A DNA stretch of 64,000 nucleotides from contig NC_135555.1 of the NCBI RefSeq assembly GCF_964340395.1, positions 12,682,246 to 12,746,245 on the forward strand. The letters are read 5' to 3'. The notes under the pieces were generated by a model. The model was not told where the DNA came from, searched no databases, and worked only from the letters and a program-made list of their open reading frames with translations. Of this stretch, positions 10,039 through 21,921 are shown piece by piece. Made by a program: the position numbers and the translations under genes. Position 1 is the stretch's first letter. Every line of letters starts with the position of its first letter. This stretch comes from Glandiceps talaboti (taxonomy: Eukaryota; Hemichordata; Enteropneusta; Spengelidae).

Positions 10039-13000
10039 ACATGATGCAAGTTAAAGTGTTTTTCATGTTTTTTTAATCTACAGGCTCCAAGTGCTTTACT
10101 AACATTTGAAAATGATCAGTTCCAAGGACCTGATGCTATTATTACAAAACTTACTGTAAGTATCTGATGTTACCTATTGTAAGATATTTTGGATTTGTAC
10201 CAATGAACATCAGCTTTCATTATACTCTCTCACAGCCCTCACCAGCTTTGCTAAAGTGTCTGTTTTACTGTCACCAGTTTGATGAGGACACACAATAATT
10301 GGGGATTGAGCTAGTTGTTGGGTCAAAGTAAAGGGGAAAAAACCACATAATTCTGCAAAGTCAGTGATGGCTGTGAGAGAGTCTAGTTAATGTCAAGATC
10401 AACACAATGGAGATAGTGCACAATCATTGCTTTCAAAGTGTCTGCTTTGTAACTGGCAAATGATGTAAATAGTAGCAACATGCATCCTACTGCTTTTAGT
10501 ACATAGGCATTTAGATATGAACACAGGTGTGCATAGCAACCATGCAGACACCCATAGCAACAGCCGTGCATATCTTGGACAAAGATAGCCGGGGTGTGTA
10601 TGAATCAACTTACCAAGACAGAATCAGAAAAATGTCCTATTAATCAAACCCACTGAAAATTGCAACATCAATCATTGCCCTAATTCTACAGTTGTGCTAC
10701 AGTGCCATTGGCACTTTTTTCAAGATTCTGTATCAGTAAATGTAGTTAGTTAGTCCAAAAGTATTTCAACTTTAAGCAGAAACAAAATGTGGATATGGTC
10801 ATTGTTGCATTATGGGTTGTAAATACAAATGTATGTCATATACAAGTTACAGTCTGGACATTCGATCTCATTTGCATACGGTCAGAGTTGAATCACATCA
10901 AATGGCGCGCTATTTCATGTGTTCCTTCGAGATGCTATCTACATAACAATACAGTGTTATTTTTAGAATGCTGCATGTACAATGTTCCAAAGTCACTGTA
11001 CAATCTACAAGTGACCTACTCGCATGTTTAGTACCTTCAAAAAACATAGTTTCACGTGAGATTTTTCATTATACCGTTTTGTTTGGTCGATGTTCGTTTT
11101 CAGATTTCTCAGTTTCACTTCCGTGAAGAAAACATACCCGTCGTAAAACGGCCTGGGCTAAGAGAAAGACGCACGGGCTAAGCATGTCACATACATCATT
11201 CGATTTGTTATTAAATTCTACACAGATGAAGCCCTGCAACGTAAAATCTGTCCATGCAATGATATTCAACTATATCTCTGAACATGTAACCTTGTTTGTT
11301 TTTAGAAATTGAGTGCAACGTACTCTCGACTACTGTAGGTTTTACTGGCTCGTTTTCCGTCCGTATGCAAGTAAAATGTGATCAAAATGCATCATGCTAA
11401 AAATCACCGCACAGTTAATCACTGTATGAAAATTCACGAAATTTGACCACGGCCTTTATTTTTGCCGATAAAGTCAAATGACAGTCAAACTTTCAAGGCA
11501 ATTTTTATTTTCAATAATTCAGTTTTAGTCATCATTGATCAGCTAGGAGTTATAATTTCTATGCGATGTTTTAAAAATAATAAACACAATTGGCCCATGT
11601 ATTTTCCAGATATAAATTTCATCTCATGTGATTTTCTTGGTGCTTGTTTATGTGTAAACATGTTTTTCATCAAAGAACATTTCACTTTACGTATATTTTT
11701 TTGTGTCGAAAATATGTCACTTGGATAAGTCACGATGCACTCTGTGATCAATCGATAAAAATGTTGTAATTCTTTCCGAACATTTGCTGGAATTTCCACT
11801 TCTCAGAGAGCCTTATTCATAATAATGTTGGTCATGTTGTATTTAAAGATTCAAACTCTATAAAAGCATCAAATTCTATGAATATTTAGACCGAAGTAGG
11901 ATTTCAACGTTAATGCACGATAAATATGCGCAGACAGGCTGCGCAGACGAATGTCCAGACTGTAATACAAGTATAGAGTTGGTATCAGATTCAGAATCAG
12001 ATTCACATTGGAGGACAATATGAGGCCAGTCTCATATTGAGCCTCAGGTTCAGTCTCGTATCTGAAAAATCATGCGATAACACCACAGCAGTCAAACAAG
12101 AAATTATCTCACTTGTCACCCATCAAAAATATTACTTCTACAGACTTTTAAATAAGACTACAATCTTTTTAAACAGCCGCAATTCAGATTCCATTATTGG
12201 AATAGTGCGCCTACCAACAAACACATCAGCTGAACTTTGACCTCTCGCAAATGTCTTAATGCCATCAGACAACAAGCTTCTATCTCTGATTTTCAGGCTT
12301 GGCTTGTTCAAGCTGAGACATCCCCCCCCCCCCCCCCCCCCCCCCCCATCAAGTGAATGTGAAGGGGGAACATTTCCTGTAGCCTGGACATTATCATTTC
12401 TTGTTTGACTGCTTTTCTCTGGTGTTATCATGATTTTTCGAATATGAGACTGAACCTGAGGCTCAATATGAGATTGGCCTCATATTGTCCTCCAATGTGA
12501 ATCTGATTCTGAATCTGAGAACAACTAATATACTCGTCTTCATATTCCAATATCAGGAAAATAAAAGATATTTTAGTTTGGCCACTGGAGGGCGCAATTT
12601 AAAAGCATATATTTTGGTCAGAATTGTTTCAGTACTTAAATTGTACCTTGACAGTAGTAATCCTTTTCCAACAAAAAAAATGTCAAAGGTTTTTTTTACA
12701 TCTTTTTATTGATTGCTTCACGTACTGCCATGCATTTTGCGTACATGATGAAATTTAAATTTAACCTGATTTTTCTATATCTTGTGTGTCATTTGCACTG
12801 TGCTTGTTAAAAGATGACTGGAAAGTAGATAACTAGAATATGCTTTGTGAGTTGAAATAGCAAAGTACGGTTTACTAATGCTATCTTTGGTGTCTTTGTT
12901 ACAGTCACTACCATTTCAGGTTGTCAAGCATGTAACTACAACAGTAGATTGCCAACCTATTGATGAACGTACCGTTCTTGTCTTTGTGGTTGGTCAGCTA

Positions 13001-14102
13001 AAGGTATGTGATTCCTCATCACTCTATCTTTTATTGTATCTTTTATACTTTATTGTACATGTAGTGTGTTTAGTTTTGGCGCACAGAAAAGTTGGACAGA
13101 ATGGCAACTTATTTAAGACATGTCAGGTGCACTTTAATTTGGTTGACACGGTGCAATGAGAAATTAGGCAGTAAGTTGTACTTGTGAAGAACTCATCTGG
13201 TCTCTCCATCATATTCAGCTCAACTACTTTTGACACCTTTCGCAACAGCTGAAAATACCAGTATGTGAGCCCCCTCCATACAGATGTTATTGTTATTGTG
13301 TGCATGTTTTGTATGAGAGGTCATGTTGCTATGGCTGGCCACAGCATTGATGCAAGTGTATCCTTTATTTGCACCAAATTTACAACTCAAGTTAATTCAC
13401 ATAATGTTTGTAAAGTATGGTAGCAAGACTTGTGTCCAACTTTCTTCTCTTTTTTTTTTGGCACATATCCAGCTAAAATAGTAAAATACAATGCCTTGAT
13501 AATGCAATGATGTAAAAGGATGGAAGATTTACGGACATGAAAGTATTTTAATAACAAACATATTTCCAATAGAGGAGCCCTGTTTTCAGTTCAGGAATGA
13601 CTACTGGTCACCATCCTTGGGCTATACCAATATCTGCAATGGGTAGCCCACGGGGAGTACCATAGAAAAAAGTTAATTTCAAGCCCTGGTAACGTTTCAC
13701 CTGTTCAGGTTGACAGGCTTCGTCAAACTGTACATTTGCTAGCTTTACTGCTAGGTGGCAAAGTGGCGATGACGTGATCCTAGAGATGATGTTATTGGTA
13801 TTCCCCCTTGTTCCCTGTTCATGGGACGAATAGTAAAGCCAGCAAATGGACAATTTGACAAAGCCTGTGGACCTGAACAGGTGAAATGTTACTCCCAAGT
13901 AATATAATCAGAAACCTTGGTTGTGATACCAAGATGTTTTACCGACCTGATGTACATATTTAAGAATGTTCTTGTGTCTTTTCTCTTACAGACAGATGAT
14001 GACCCACCTCACGGATTCAGTCAAGTTTTCCAATTAAAAACAGATGGTAATACTTGGTTCATTGTCAATGATATGTTCAGGCTTACTTTGCATCATCAAT
14101 AG
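7846..14102 (+). CDS. NUTF2: Nuclear transport factor 2 (NTF2)
   Basis: NTF2 is a homodimeric carrier that binds RanGDP and FxFG nucleoporins and imports RanGDP into the nucleus. Four coding exons join in phase 0: 7846-7944, 10084-10155, 12905-13003 and 13992-14102. They give 126 residues, against 127 for the human protein. Family sequence is clear throughout: FANHYYITFDANRSNL in exon 1, LTFENDQFQGPDAI in exon 2, SLPFQVVKH and VFVVGQLK in exon 3, and GFSQVFQLK with WFIVNDMFRLTLH in exon 4. The ATG at 7846 matches the usual family N-terminus. Introns hold several repeats (a tandem GTT run, a long-arm palindrome and a second palindrome) but no other gene. A possible polyadenylation signal AATAAA is at 14413. 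Confidence 0.96.
8762..8960 (+). repeat. Dispersed repeat shared with the 4870 region
   Basis: Two partial tandem copies (about 8762 and 8879) contain the ctttccctgtttgta / acttccctgtttgtaacaa block. The second is followed by a stretch closely matching 4880-4945. It lies in NTF2 intron 1. Confidence 0.5.
9970..10036 (+). repeat. (GTT)n microsatellite
   Basis: A trinucleotide gtt run ending about 45 bp upstream of the NTF2 exon 2 acceptor. Confidence 0.9.
10500..10715. repeat. Dispersed repeat family (atagcaacagcc), NTF2 copy
   Basis: The block holding gcatagcaaccatg, catagcaacagcc and gttgtgctacagtgccattg also occurs in HACL1 intron 2 at about 20880-21072. It is non-coding and was recognised by internal comparison only. 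Confidence 0.55.
11985..12518. mobile_element. Foldback element with ~90-bp terminal inverted repeats
   Basis: The left arm 11985-12074 is repeated in near-perfect reverse complement at 12429-12518. The interior is about 354 bp, non-coding and includes a run of 26 C at 12322-12347. No target duplication was recognised. It lies in NTF2 intron 2. Confidence 0.8.
13689..13894. mobile_element. Palindromic MITE in NTF2 intron 3
   Basis: The left arm about 13689-13751 (containing tttcacctgttcagg) pairs with the right arm about 13833-13894 (containing cctgaacaggtgaaa). Arms are about 60 bp with scattered mismatches. Confidence 0.7.
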
Positions 14103-14619
14103 ATACATTCTAGATCTGAAACTAATACCTTTACATTACCGCATTTCATCAATTTCTTAGCCTTTCCTCGTCTTCAGAAACATGATCCTTGCTACGTTGG
14201 AAGTTGGAATAACTTCACTATCTTTGCCTAATTTCAGATTTGTAGCTATAGTAACGAGTTAAACAGTTCAGCTGTGGTGCTTTATGGTGGAGCGCTTGGA
14301 GAGTGTAACAATGTCACAAATAATAATGTCGATGTTGTTATTTATTACTGTCCAGCATATTTTTTTTTATATATTTTTATTTTTATTTTTATTCCCAAAT
14401 GAATCTTAACATAATAAATTGTAAGTTCTGCAAAGACTTGGCCATAGCAAAGCCTAAATGCTGCCTTTACATACATCATCATTATCAGCAAGTTAAATTG
14501 CTCTCATCATAGAACCAGGCTGTGTTATGTAACCCCTTATGTAATAAAGTATTGAGAACATTTCAGTAATAAAACTTTGTCAAAATCGTGATATGACCTA
14601 GACTGTAAGATACGTCGTG

Positions 14620-14700
14620 TCACTCCACCCTCACTGGTGAGAGGGGTTGACCGATGTGTGAGGGTGCCCCATCACGGCGTACCTCACAGACTAAATATGA
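14620..14700 (+). repeat. Dispersed repeat family (ggggttgaccgatgtgtgag), copy 1
   Basis: It shares a core around ggggttgaccgatgtgtgag followed by ggtgcc with related sequence at about 17697, 26380 (reverse) and 37000. The flank ctagactgtaagata at about 14600 is also shared with the 26380 copy. Confidence 0.6.
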
Positions 14701-14837
14701 CCCTGATGTAAAAATGTCCTGAAAGGATCTTCTTTGATGTGAGACAGTTTTAATTGTTTCAAGTGAGGACTCTTCAGTCACTGATCAGCAACTTGATGTG
14801 TATTCTCAACTGTAATTTAGAATTATTGTCTATTTTT

Positions 14838-15232
14838 GAGGGGTGATCGCACAATGTTACACATGCTCAATAAATGAACTTTGTTTGTTTAGAGGGGGAA
14901 AGGTCTGGCATCAGTGCGATTGCTGAACTTCATTTTCACACTTCTAACCAAATTTTGAAAATGTTCATGCCTTGAATGATGACAAGTTCTTGATTAACTA
15001 CTGAGATTTTTATAAGTCGATAATTTAACATTTACGTCTCGCGTGATATACAGTGCTGGGTTTCCAGTAGCATCATATTTTTACATTGTATCAGTCATAG
15101 TTCATCATGGTTTACATCATATATAAACGAGTGGATGTAGCACTTGTGAACGTTCGTTTAGGGGGAGGGGGTTTGTCCTAAACAAACGAAGTTTTATTGA
15201 GGTTGAGCGACATTGTGTGATCTTCCCTGAGA
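14838..15232. repeat. Large inverted repeat downstream of NTF2
   Basis: The left arm about 14838-14897 (gtgatcgcacaatg through ctttgtttgttta) matches the reverse complement of about 15166-15232. Inner arms around ctcgcgtgatatacag and ctcgtgtatatcag also pair. It is probably a nested palindromic transposon relic. Confidence 0.6.
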
Positions 15233-16684
15233 TCTCGTGTATATCAGCCAGTACAGTGGAAACGATGAAACCTTGGCAAATGTGTAGTGTCAATTCAGAT
15301 CACACACGTCAATTATAGTGTATATTTAGTTAGAGGTTAGTAAAACCACAGAAAACAGAAGTCTTTGTACAAAACTGAACTATTCAAGTTCATCACAGAG
15401 AGTGGCCAGCACTGGAGCTGTCAGTTTTATAGTAAAAGCAATCAAGAAAGAGAAGGTATGACTTGAATGTGATTTGTCTTTTATTTCCACTGGTTTTTAT
15501 CTTTCAAAGTTTTGTTTTTTGAGTTTACAGTCACTTCTTCATCTGTGACTCAACAAATCTTGAAATACAATCATACATACAATAAATTATAAAATAGATA
15601 CAGCCGGAAAAAGACTCTGTGATCAATCACGCCATTTTATCGGAATTATTTCACATTTGCACTAACATTGAATCCGTCATATTTAGAAAGGGGATATTGC
15701 AGCTTTAACACAAAAAAACAGCGATCTCTATTCAAATTCATCATAACACTCTGTATTATAATAATAATGATAATAATAGTAGCTTTGTTTATGAAATAAA
15801 TATTACAGCAACTATTTGCCAGTTTTAAATCATTACTAATTGTAATTATGCATATTTGTTATCACTGTAAACGATTTAATTTGTTATATTGGTGGGTGAA
15901 GTTATAGCTTATAATTGACCGATTCTTTCCACTATTTTTTCTTTTTGCCAAGAACAGTTGTAACATTTTATTGAAATATTTTCTCCAGTCCTCTCAATAT
16001 TTCACACACGAGTACTACTGTACAGTGAAGGATGAAAATCTTCAAATTTGTCGTAACAGCACATTAAATCACAGACCTTGTTCACCATTTCAAACATTTC
16101 TAAAGACGATAAGAATGTCATAATTTGACAGTAAGATATGGTTTAAGTTTAATAGATTATAACCCAGTGGTCGTATATAGCATTTATGAAATACAGCTCC
16201 TTACAGTATCACTTGGTTTTTTTTTCAAGTCAGGTGAATAATTATGTGAAATAATTTTCATTTTTGGTTATTGCCCATGTTTTCATGAAGCTCTTTGAAT
16301 AAAGCTTTGGTTTTTCAAGTATTTTTTTGTTTGTTTGCATTCCCTGTGTATTTCTTTAGCTGTTTTATCCAATGATATGATCTATCTAGCTACAAGAAAT
16401 TACTAAGAAAACATTACTTTGATGGGACTTCCTAATTAAAATATTCCAATTTCTGTTGTTTCCAAAGATATGTTTTTGATACGGGCTGAAAGTAGGTGAG
16501 TGGTTTACTTGGGCTCCCCACCTAAAACATGATACCAAGATATGGCAATCTATACAAGTTTCATCATTTGAAGTTCATTGCTATGTGAATGCTTTAACCC
16601 TATGTACTAAAAGAGTCTGCAATGGAGTATGTGCTTCCCAGGGAGTTGAAGTATGTATAAGCCCCCCCCCCCCAAAAAAGAGAA

Positions 16685-17130
16685 TTTTTTCTGGTCAGCA
16701 TGTACACCACTTACAGCTGTAAATACCCTTATATCTGTCTTTTTTTTGTTTGTCCAGCCCATGCAGTCTGCAGATTCTAGAGGGGAAACACAAAAATAAC
16801 CCTCTCTCCTTCAGTGAAGACAACTGCAGAGCCAATCATGAACAAGCAAATGACATCTGCCACACATACACACTTGCTCTAAAGTACTAAATAAAAAGAA
16901 CAGCAACTGCCATAAATAGTAGATTTAGTGACAGGTTTGAGAGAGATAAAAGAAAAAACCGCATCATCGCACCACTTTAGACAAAATGTCCTGACCAGAA
17001 ATATTTCTTCTTTTTTTGGCCTAAAGGGCTGTTGTATTATTATAGGTCCATGGCAAGGGTAATGATTGGAAGGCGTACAGAGTAGACAGGCGCTATATAG
17101 AAATACTATTAGTAGATCATTATTATAATA
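16685..17130 (+). repeat. Probable non-coding transposable-element remnant
   Basis: The segment ttttttctggtcag at about 16686 is inverted at about 16991. It is followed by a tail (caggcgctatatagaaatac then att-rich) of the kind often seen at the 3' ends of SINEs. No promoter head was recognised. Confidence 0.35.
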
Positions 17131-17696
17131 CTGTAGACCAAATGATAAGGGTACAAACTAAACTTATTTTTTTAGTTATTACAAAAAAAGGTCTGTATGT
17201 TTGATTATTCAGAAACACACTCGGTCAACATGACATTAAAAGAAATTTATTAAAATCATTAAGAAACACTTGTATTGCAAAAATAATACATTTTAAAAAC
17301 AAGTCAAGTAAGGAAGCATTTGTATATGGTCTATGAGTTGTGTAAGCAGAGTAGTAATGACAGGCCCAACAAGCAGGAAGTATATTTTTATATATAATGG
17401 TATTTTCATTTATTCATTCTTCAGATTATTTCTGCAACACACTCTCTATAGTGATAATATGTCAGCTTTTGTGGCAGAATTCTAATTGTTTAAGGTCACT
17501 CTTTCACTTGTGTTTCTTAACCCTCTGAAAGCATGCATCTTTTTTCAAATAAGACTGAAATCAGTGTGTGTTTACTATGTGTGCCAGGTGCTAAGTAGGT
17601 AAAAAGTTTCCAATGTTCAACCCAGCTTTGGAGTATGCCTCTCAATGATTAGAAAGTGGAAATTTATGCGAGTTTTAGCAGATTTACCCTTTTGAT

Positions 17697-17755
17697 GAAA
17701 GGGGTTGATCGATGTGTGAGGGTGCCTCTGATACAGTGTACTTTACAGACTATCC
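17697..17755 (+). repeat. Dispersed repeat family (ggggttgaccgatgtgtgag), copy 2
   Basis: ggggttgatcgatgtgtgag and the following ggtgcc, plus tttacagacta, match copy 1 in the same orientation. Confidence 0.55.
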
Positions 17756-18004
17756 TTTCTGTTACAAGAGTTCCTAAACCTGGTTCATTATGTTTAATAA
17801 TTTATTGTTCACAAGTAAACAAAATACCTGGGGGTGTCTGATAAAATTTAGTTTCCTGTAAAATATGTGGGGATCTCAGGTAGAAATGAATACCTACTTA
17901 CTGACATTTATTAAAAAAAATTGCTTGTCCAGCAAAAATTAAATGAAAGCAAGAAATATCGATAAGTATTCTTTACACAGCGATACCAATCACCAAGTTC
18001 CTTG

Positions 18005-18939
18005 CTAGACATATTGAACACCACCATCTGTTATAAATAGTCTTTGTTGGTCCGATTCTTGCGACTGTAAGCAAATAGTAAATTCTGATGCAGAACGTTT
18101 CCACATAAAGTATCGCTTAGTGGATATTTTCTGCCAGATCCTGCTAATTGGGTCCACGTTAAGATGCCATGAGTTGACACTACCCCCGTTGTCATCTCGA
18201 TTTGGGGTATTATAATTGACAAGTGAGTTGGTTAGAAATGTTACAAGTTGATAGTCCTGGGTAACCTTCTGTAGAGTACTTGTCAAGTGTTGGAGTTTTG
18301 TCTCTCCATAATTATTGCGGTCCATCCAGTAAAAAGCACTAATACTGTCTACCATAACAACAGCAATGTTTGGTTTGTTGCCTAGCAACGTCTCCAACAT
18401 TTCTATAGTAACCAGGAGTTCAACTGTGTTGTGACAACGTTCGTAATGAAAATGTTGCAAGCACGACTTGATTAGCGTTTCTACATCATGGTTATTTGAT
18501 TGGTCTGTACTACCAGTCTGGTGGATGTAGCCCTCAACTTTGCTTTCGAGTATACTGACCAGTCGTAGAATGGAGAAATGACAATCATTGTCAATAAAGA
18601 GAACATCAACATCTCGACCTCTGCATGGAACACCTTGCCAGCTGTCAGGTAAGATACAATGTGCAATCCAATGCAGTAACATTTCAGTTTTGCCACATCC
18701 ACTCTCACCACACACCTCAATTATGTTTCCTGGTTTTAAGGACATGGTCTGAGTGAATAGCCTTGGGTCTATTCCATCCAAGTTTGGTCTGGTTCCCAAA
18801 CGAGCCAGTAACTAGAAAGATAAGGGGAACAAATGATATTTCATTTCGATTCAACAAAGGTCGTTAAATTTGTAACAAAATGTCACTAACAAATGTGTTC
18901 ATCTATCCACCCACCCATTCATCTACCCACCCATCAATG

Positions 18940-18996
<57 letters not shown>

Positions 18997-19124
18997 CATC
19001 CAGCAGAATGAAATTCATGAAAATTCAGTCTCTCGATCTGTGCCAGCTTTTCACCAGATTGGATAATTTCATTGACAGAAGTTATGTTTACCTGTGCCCC
19101 ACTTTCCGAATTACAAGCGCACAT
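18005..19124 (-). CDS. XRCC2: RAD51 paralogue XRCC2
   Basis: XRCC2 is a subunit of the BCDX2 RAD51-paralogue complex that supports RAD51 filaments in homologous recombination. Two exons: 19092-19124 (ATG at 19122-19124, MCACNSESGAQ) and 18005-18811, joined in phase 0 to give LLARL, as in the vertebrate protein. The total is 279 residues against 280 in human. Walker A is GESGCGKT at residues 46-53, followed by EMLLHW. Walker B lies in VVMVDSISAFYW. DVDVLFIDNDCHFSILRLV matches the family's LFIDTDYHFDMLRLV block. Human XRCC2 has three coding exons, so one intron is absent here. The short first exon is supported by the MC...ESG match, its in-frame ATG and its consensus donor. Confidence 0.95.
18934..18993. 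repeat. (ATCA)n microsatellite in XRCC2 intron
   Basis: A tetranucleotide run of about 60 bp, preceded by degenerate ccatccatccacccac-type sequence. Confidence 0.9.
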
Positions 19125-19586
19125 ATTTCCTCATATACATCTATTCCATCGGTAATCGACAGCAGACAAGCTGCATCTAGATCTAATCGATCTGACGTCA
19201 AGCAGACAGCATAACAGCAAAGTATAACTTGTACTAGACACGGATACAGATTCGCGTACATGAGGGTAGAGATCCGACAAGATCCGCGGACATACTTAAT
19301 GAAAATATATGAACAGATTATGGCCGTCCTCGTCAGTTTACAAATGTCGTGTTAAAGTTGTGAGCTGAATCGTACTTTACCCCAAAATACATGTAGGAAA
19401 CCCTTTTCAGAGTCTTATGCAAAGCGCTTCAAATCGGGATGTATCTGTTGCTAATTTCACACTCGAGAATGTTGATTGGCCAAGAGGCAGGGCCAAAGGT
19501 TACTGTACGGAGGTCGAGGGTTCATTCGTCTCAGTACACAAATCGTCAACATCAGAAAAGGGTCTTGCTGAACAACCGAATCTACG
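19125..19586. promoter_or_regulatory. Probable bidirectional promoter between XRCC2 and HACL1
   Basis: The two start codons diverge across 462 bp. A perfect CRE palindrome, TGACGTCA, lies at 19193-19200. No TATA box was noted. Promoter function is inferred from the head-to-head arrangement. Confidence 0.45.
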
Positions 19587-21888
19587 ATGGCGAGCGAAGA
19601 AAGTTTGGATGGGGCTACAATTCTATGTAGATCCCTAAAAGATCAGGTTGGTTTTTCAATCTCACTTTTGCTGAAATATAGTGCATTACTGTAAATATTA
19701 CCCAATGCAATTAACAAGTTTGTAAATAAGCGACCCCAACCACTGACAGTGACACAGAGTCCAAAGTTACGCCACAATACCAAAGGTCCACGAACTTTAG
19801 ACCGAAGCACCCATGGTACCCTAGTGTTTTCCTATGGCTAGCCGCGGTATTTAGAAGGGGAAATAGGATGTGTTACTTACAAACACTGCATAATTCTATA
19901 CAAAAATTCAACTTTAAATTTTGGTTGAATAAGATATTGACAATTGTAATATTTGTCGAAAACGTGTGTGTGTGTGTGTGTGTGTGTGCTGCTTTTCATA
20001 ATATATATTCAATGATTCATACACAGCGTCTTATGTATTTAAAGGGGAATGTTTAATTCTCTTTTCTTCATTGAAATTCAAAATGATGCATATACAATAC
20101 AGTACACTTGTATTTTCTTTGCGACATTCTTTTTATCTTTCATTGTTGAAATTGTTAACCTTATTCTTGCAATTCTTGAAATACATCACTCATATTATAA
20201 CACAACTTTACCATGTTTATACTTCAGATTCTTTGTTTTAAATTTTCTTCATCTTTGAAATTAAGGTGTGTTAATAATTCTTTAGTGTTTTTTTGCTTCA
20301 TGTGCCTTAAAATGTTTTAGATATTTTATGCTGGAAACATTTTTTTTTATTTATATTTTTATTTAGGGTGTTGAATTTGTGTTTGGTATTGTTGGGTTTC
20401 CAATCATAGAAGTTGGTGTTGCAGCCCAAGCAGCTGGTTTGAAGTTCATTGCTATGAGAAATGAACAAGCTGTGAGTATATCAAAGTTATAATCATATCA
20501 AATCAATGAATCAACTCATAGACTGCCATATGTAGTGTATTGACCCTCAGTGTGCTCTCTAAGCCCATTTGATGTGTCATTGATGCACACCAATTTCATG
20601 TGATCTCACCAAATTTGAGGTGTCTGTATCACTCACTACCGGGGTATGCATGCAGTGACTCATAAACAAACCCAGCTTTTATCATTTTGACTAGTGATTC
20701 AAACTTTTGTCTCTTAGTAGCGGACACACTGTGTGACTCTTTAGGCTAAGTCTTAAATTCACCCTTACACACTAGGACATGGAAAAATCGTAATTTTAAA
20801 ATCTTATTTTGCTGATTTGCATATACATTGTTAGCATGATTAAATATGTATTGATAGGCAAACAAATAATCATTCAAAAAATGTATGCAAATATCCCTAG
20901 CAACAAAACCACACACATAGCAACAGCCAAATTGTGGTGTACATTTCAAAGATAGCAACTGGAATGGATAGGCATGTGAATAAACATTTTCAAAATGTAT
21001 GCAAATATGCCTAGCAACAAAACCACGCCCATAGCAACAGCCACATACAGTTGTGCTACAACGCCATTGATGCTATATTATTTATTGCAGGCATCCTATG
21101 CAGCATCAGCCATTGGTTACTTGACAGGCAGGTAATAATGACAGTTTACATCATAGTTTTCTACTATTTGTCTTTGTTAAAACTTCTTGTAAGTAAAGGT
21201 AGCAAACTTTAAAAGTTTCATTATTTCAGTATTACATCGTAGATATGTACATGCATCGATACAAGTAATCATTGGTACAAATGTCATAAGTTACCAGGAC
21301 TGATCAGAAATGAGAACTTAAAACAAAACTTGCTTAAACAAAAGTACTGAGCTCTTGCTCGAGTGAGGGCAGTAACACGGTTACACATGTATGTATGAAA
21401 ACAGTCAAGTTCAAGGTAGTGTTGATGGCTTACTGAATTTGTATGTATCAATCTGTTGAGACTCAGGTAAAGTACAAAACTGGCTGATCTCTTTTTAAAC
21501 CGCCACTATTGATCAGATTTATGACAGGGTTTATTTACCTATAGTAAATTTTGATATTTTAAAGACAATGTTGATGATTGAGTTCCTGTCTTTAGTTCTC
21601 ATAATGTTTATTTTGTTATGTCTATGTAGGCCAGCAGCATGTTTGGTTGTATCTGGTCCAGGTCTTGTTCATGCACTTAGTGGAATGGCTAATGCTATGG
21701 CCAACGCATGGTAGGTAATTTTTTGAACTCATTCCACATTTTATTTTACATTTTTAGTGAAATTAACATTGTAACACTCGTTGACAATGTCTTGTGTTTT
21801 CCAGAGTTTTGAATGATTGAAAGGTTAATTAATTGGATGATTGATTGGTTGATTGATTGATTGATTGATTGATTGATTAATTGATTGG

Positions 21889-21921
<33 letters not shown>

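Larger units (their letters stand above)
14103..18004. other. NTF2 3' UTR and convergent intergenic region, no gene seen
   Basis: NTF2 (plus) and XRCC2 (minus) converge here. I found AATAAA at 14413, palindromic and dispersed repeats, and a possible minus-strand polyadenylation signal for XRCC2 (tttatt at 17801). No reading frame here resembles a protein. Confidence 0.6.

Noticed and set aside
19369-19395. Alternative XRCC2 first exon (MYFG then gtaaag)
   Set aside because: The 19092-19124 exon gives a clear match to the family N-terminus; this one does not.
19417-19638. 73-residue plus-strand frame overlapping the HACL1 start
   Set aside because: No homology. It could be an upstream ORF only if the HACL1 transcript begins before 19417, which the sequence does not show.
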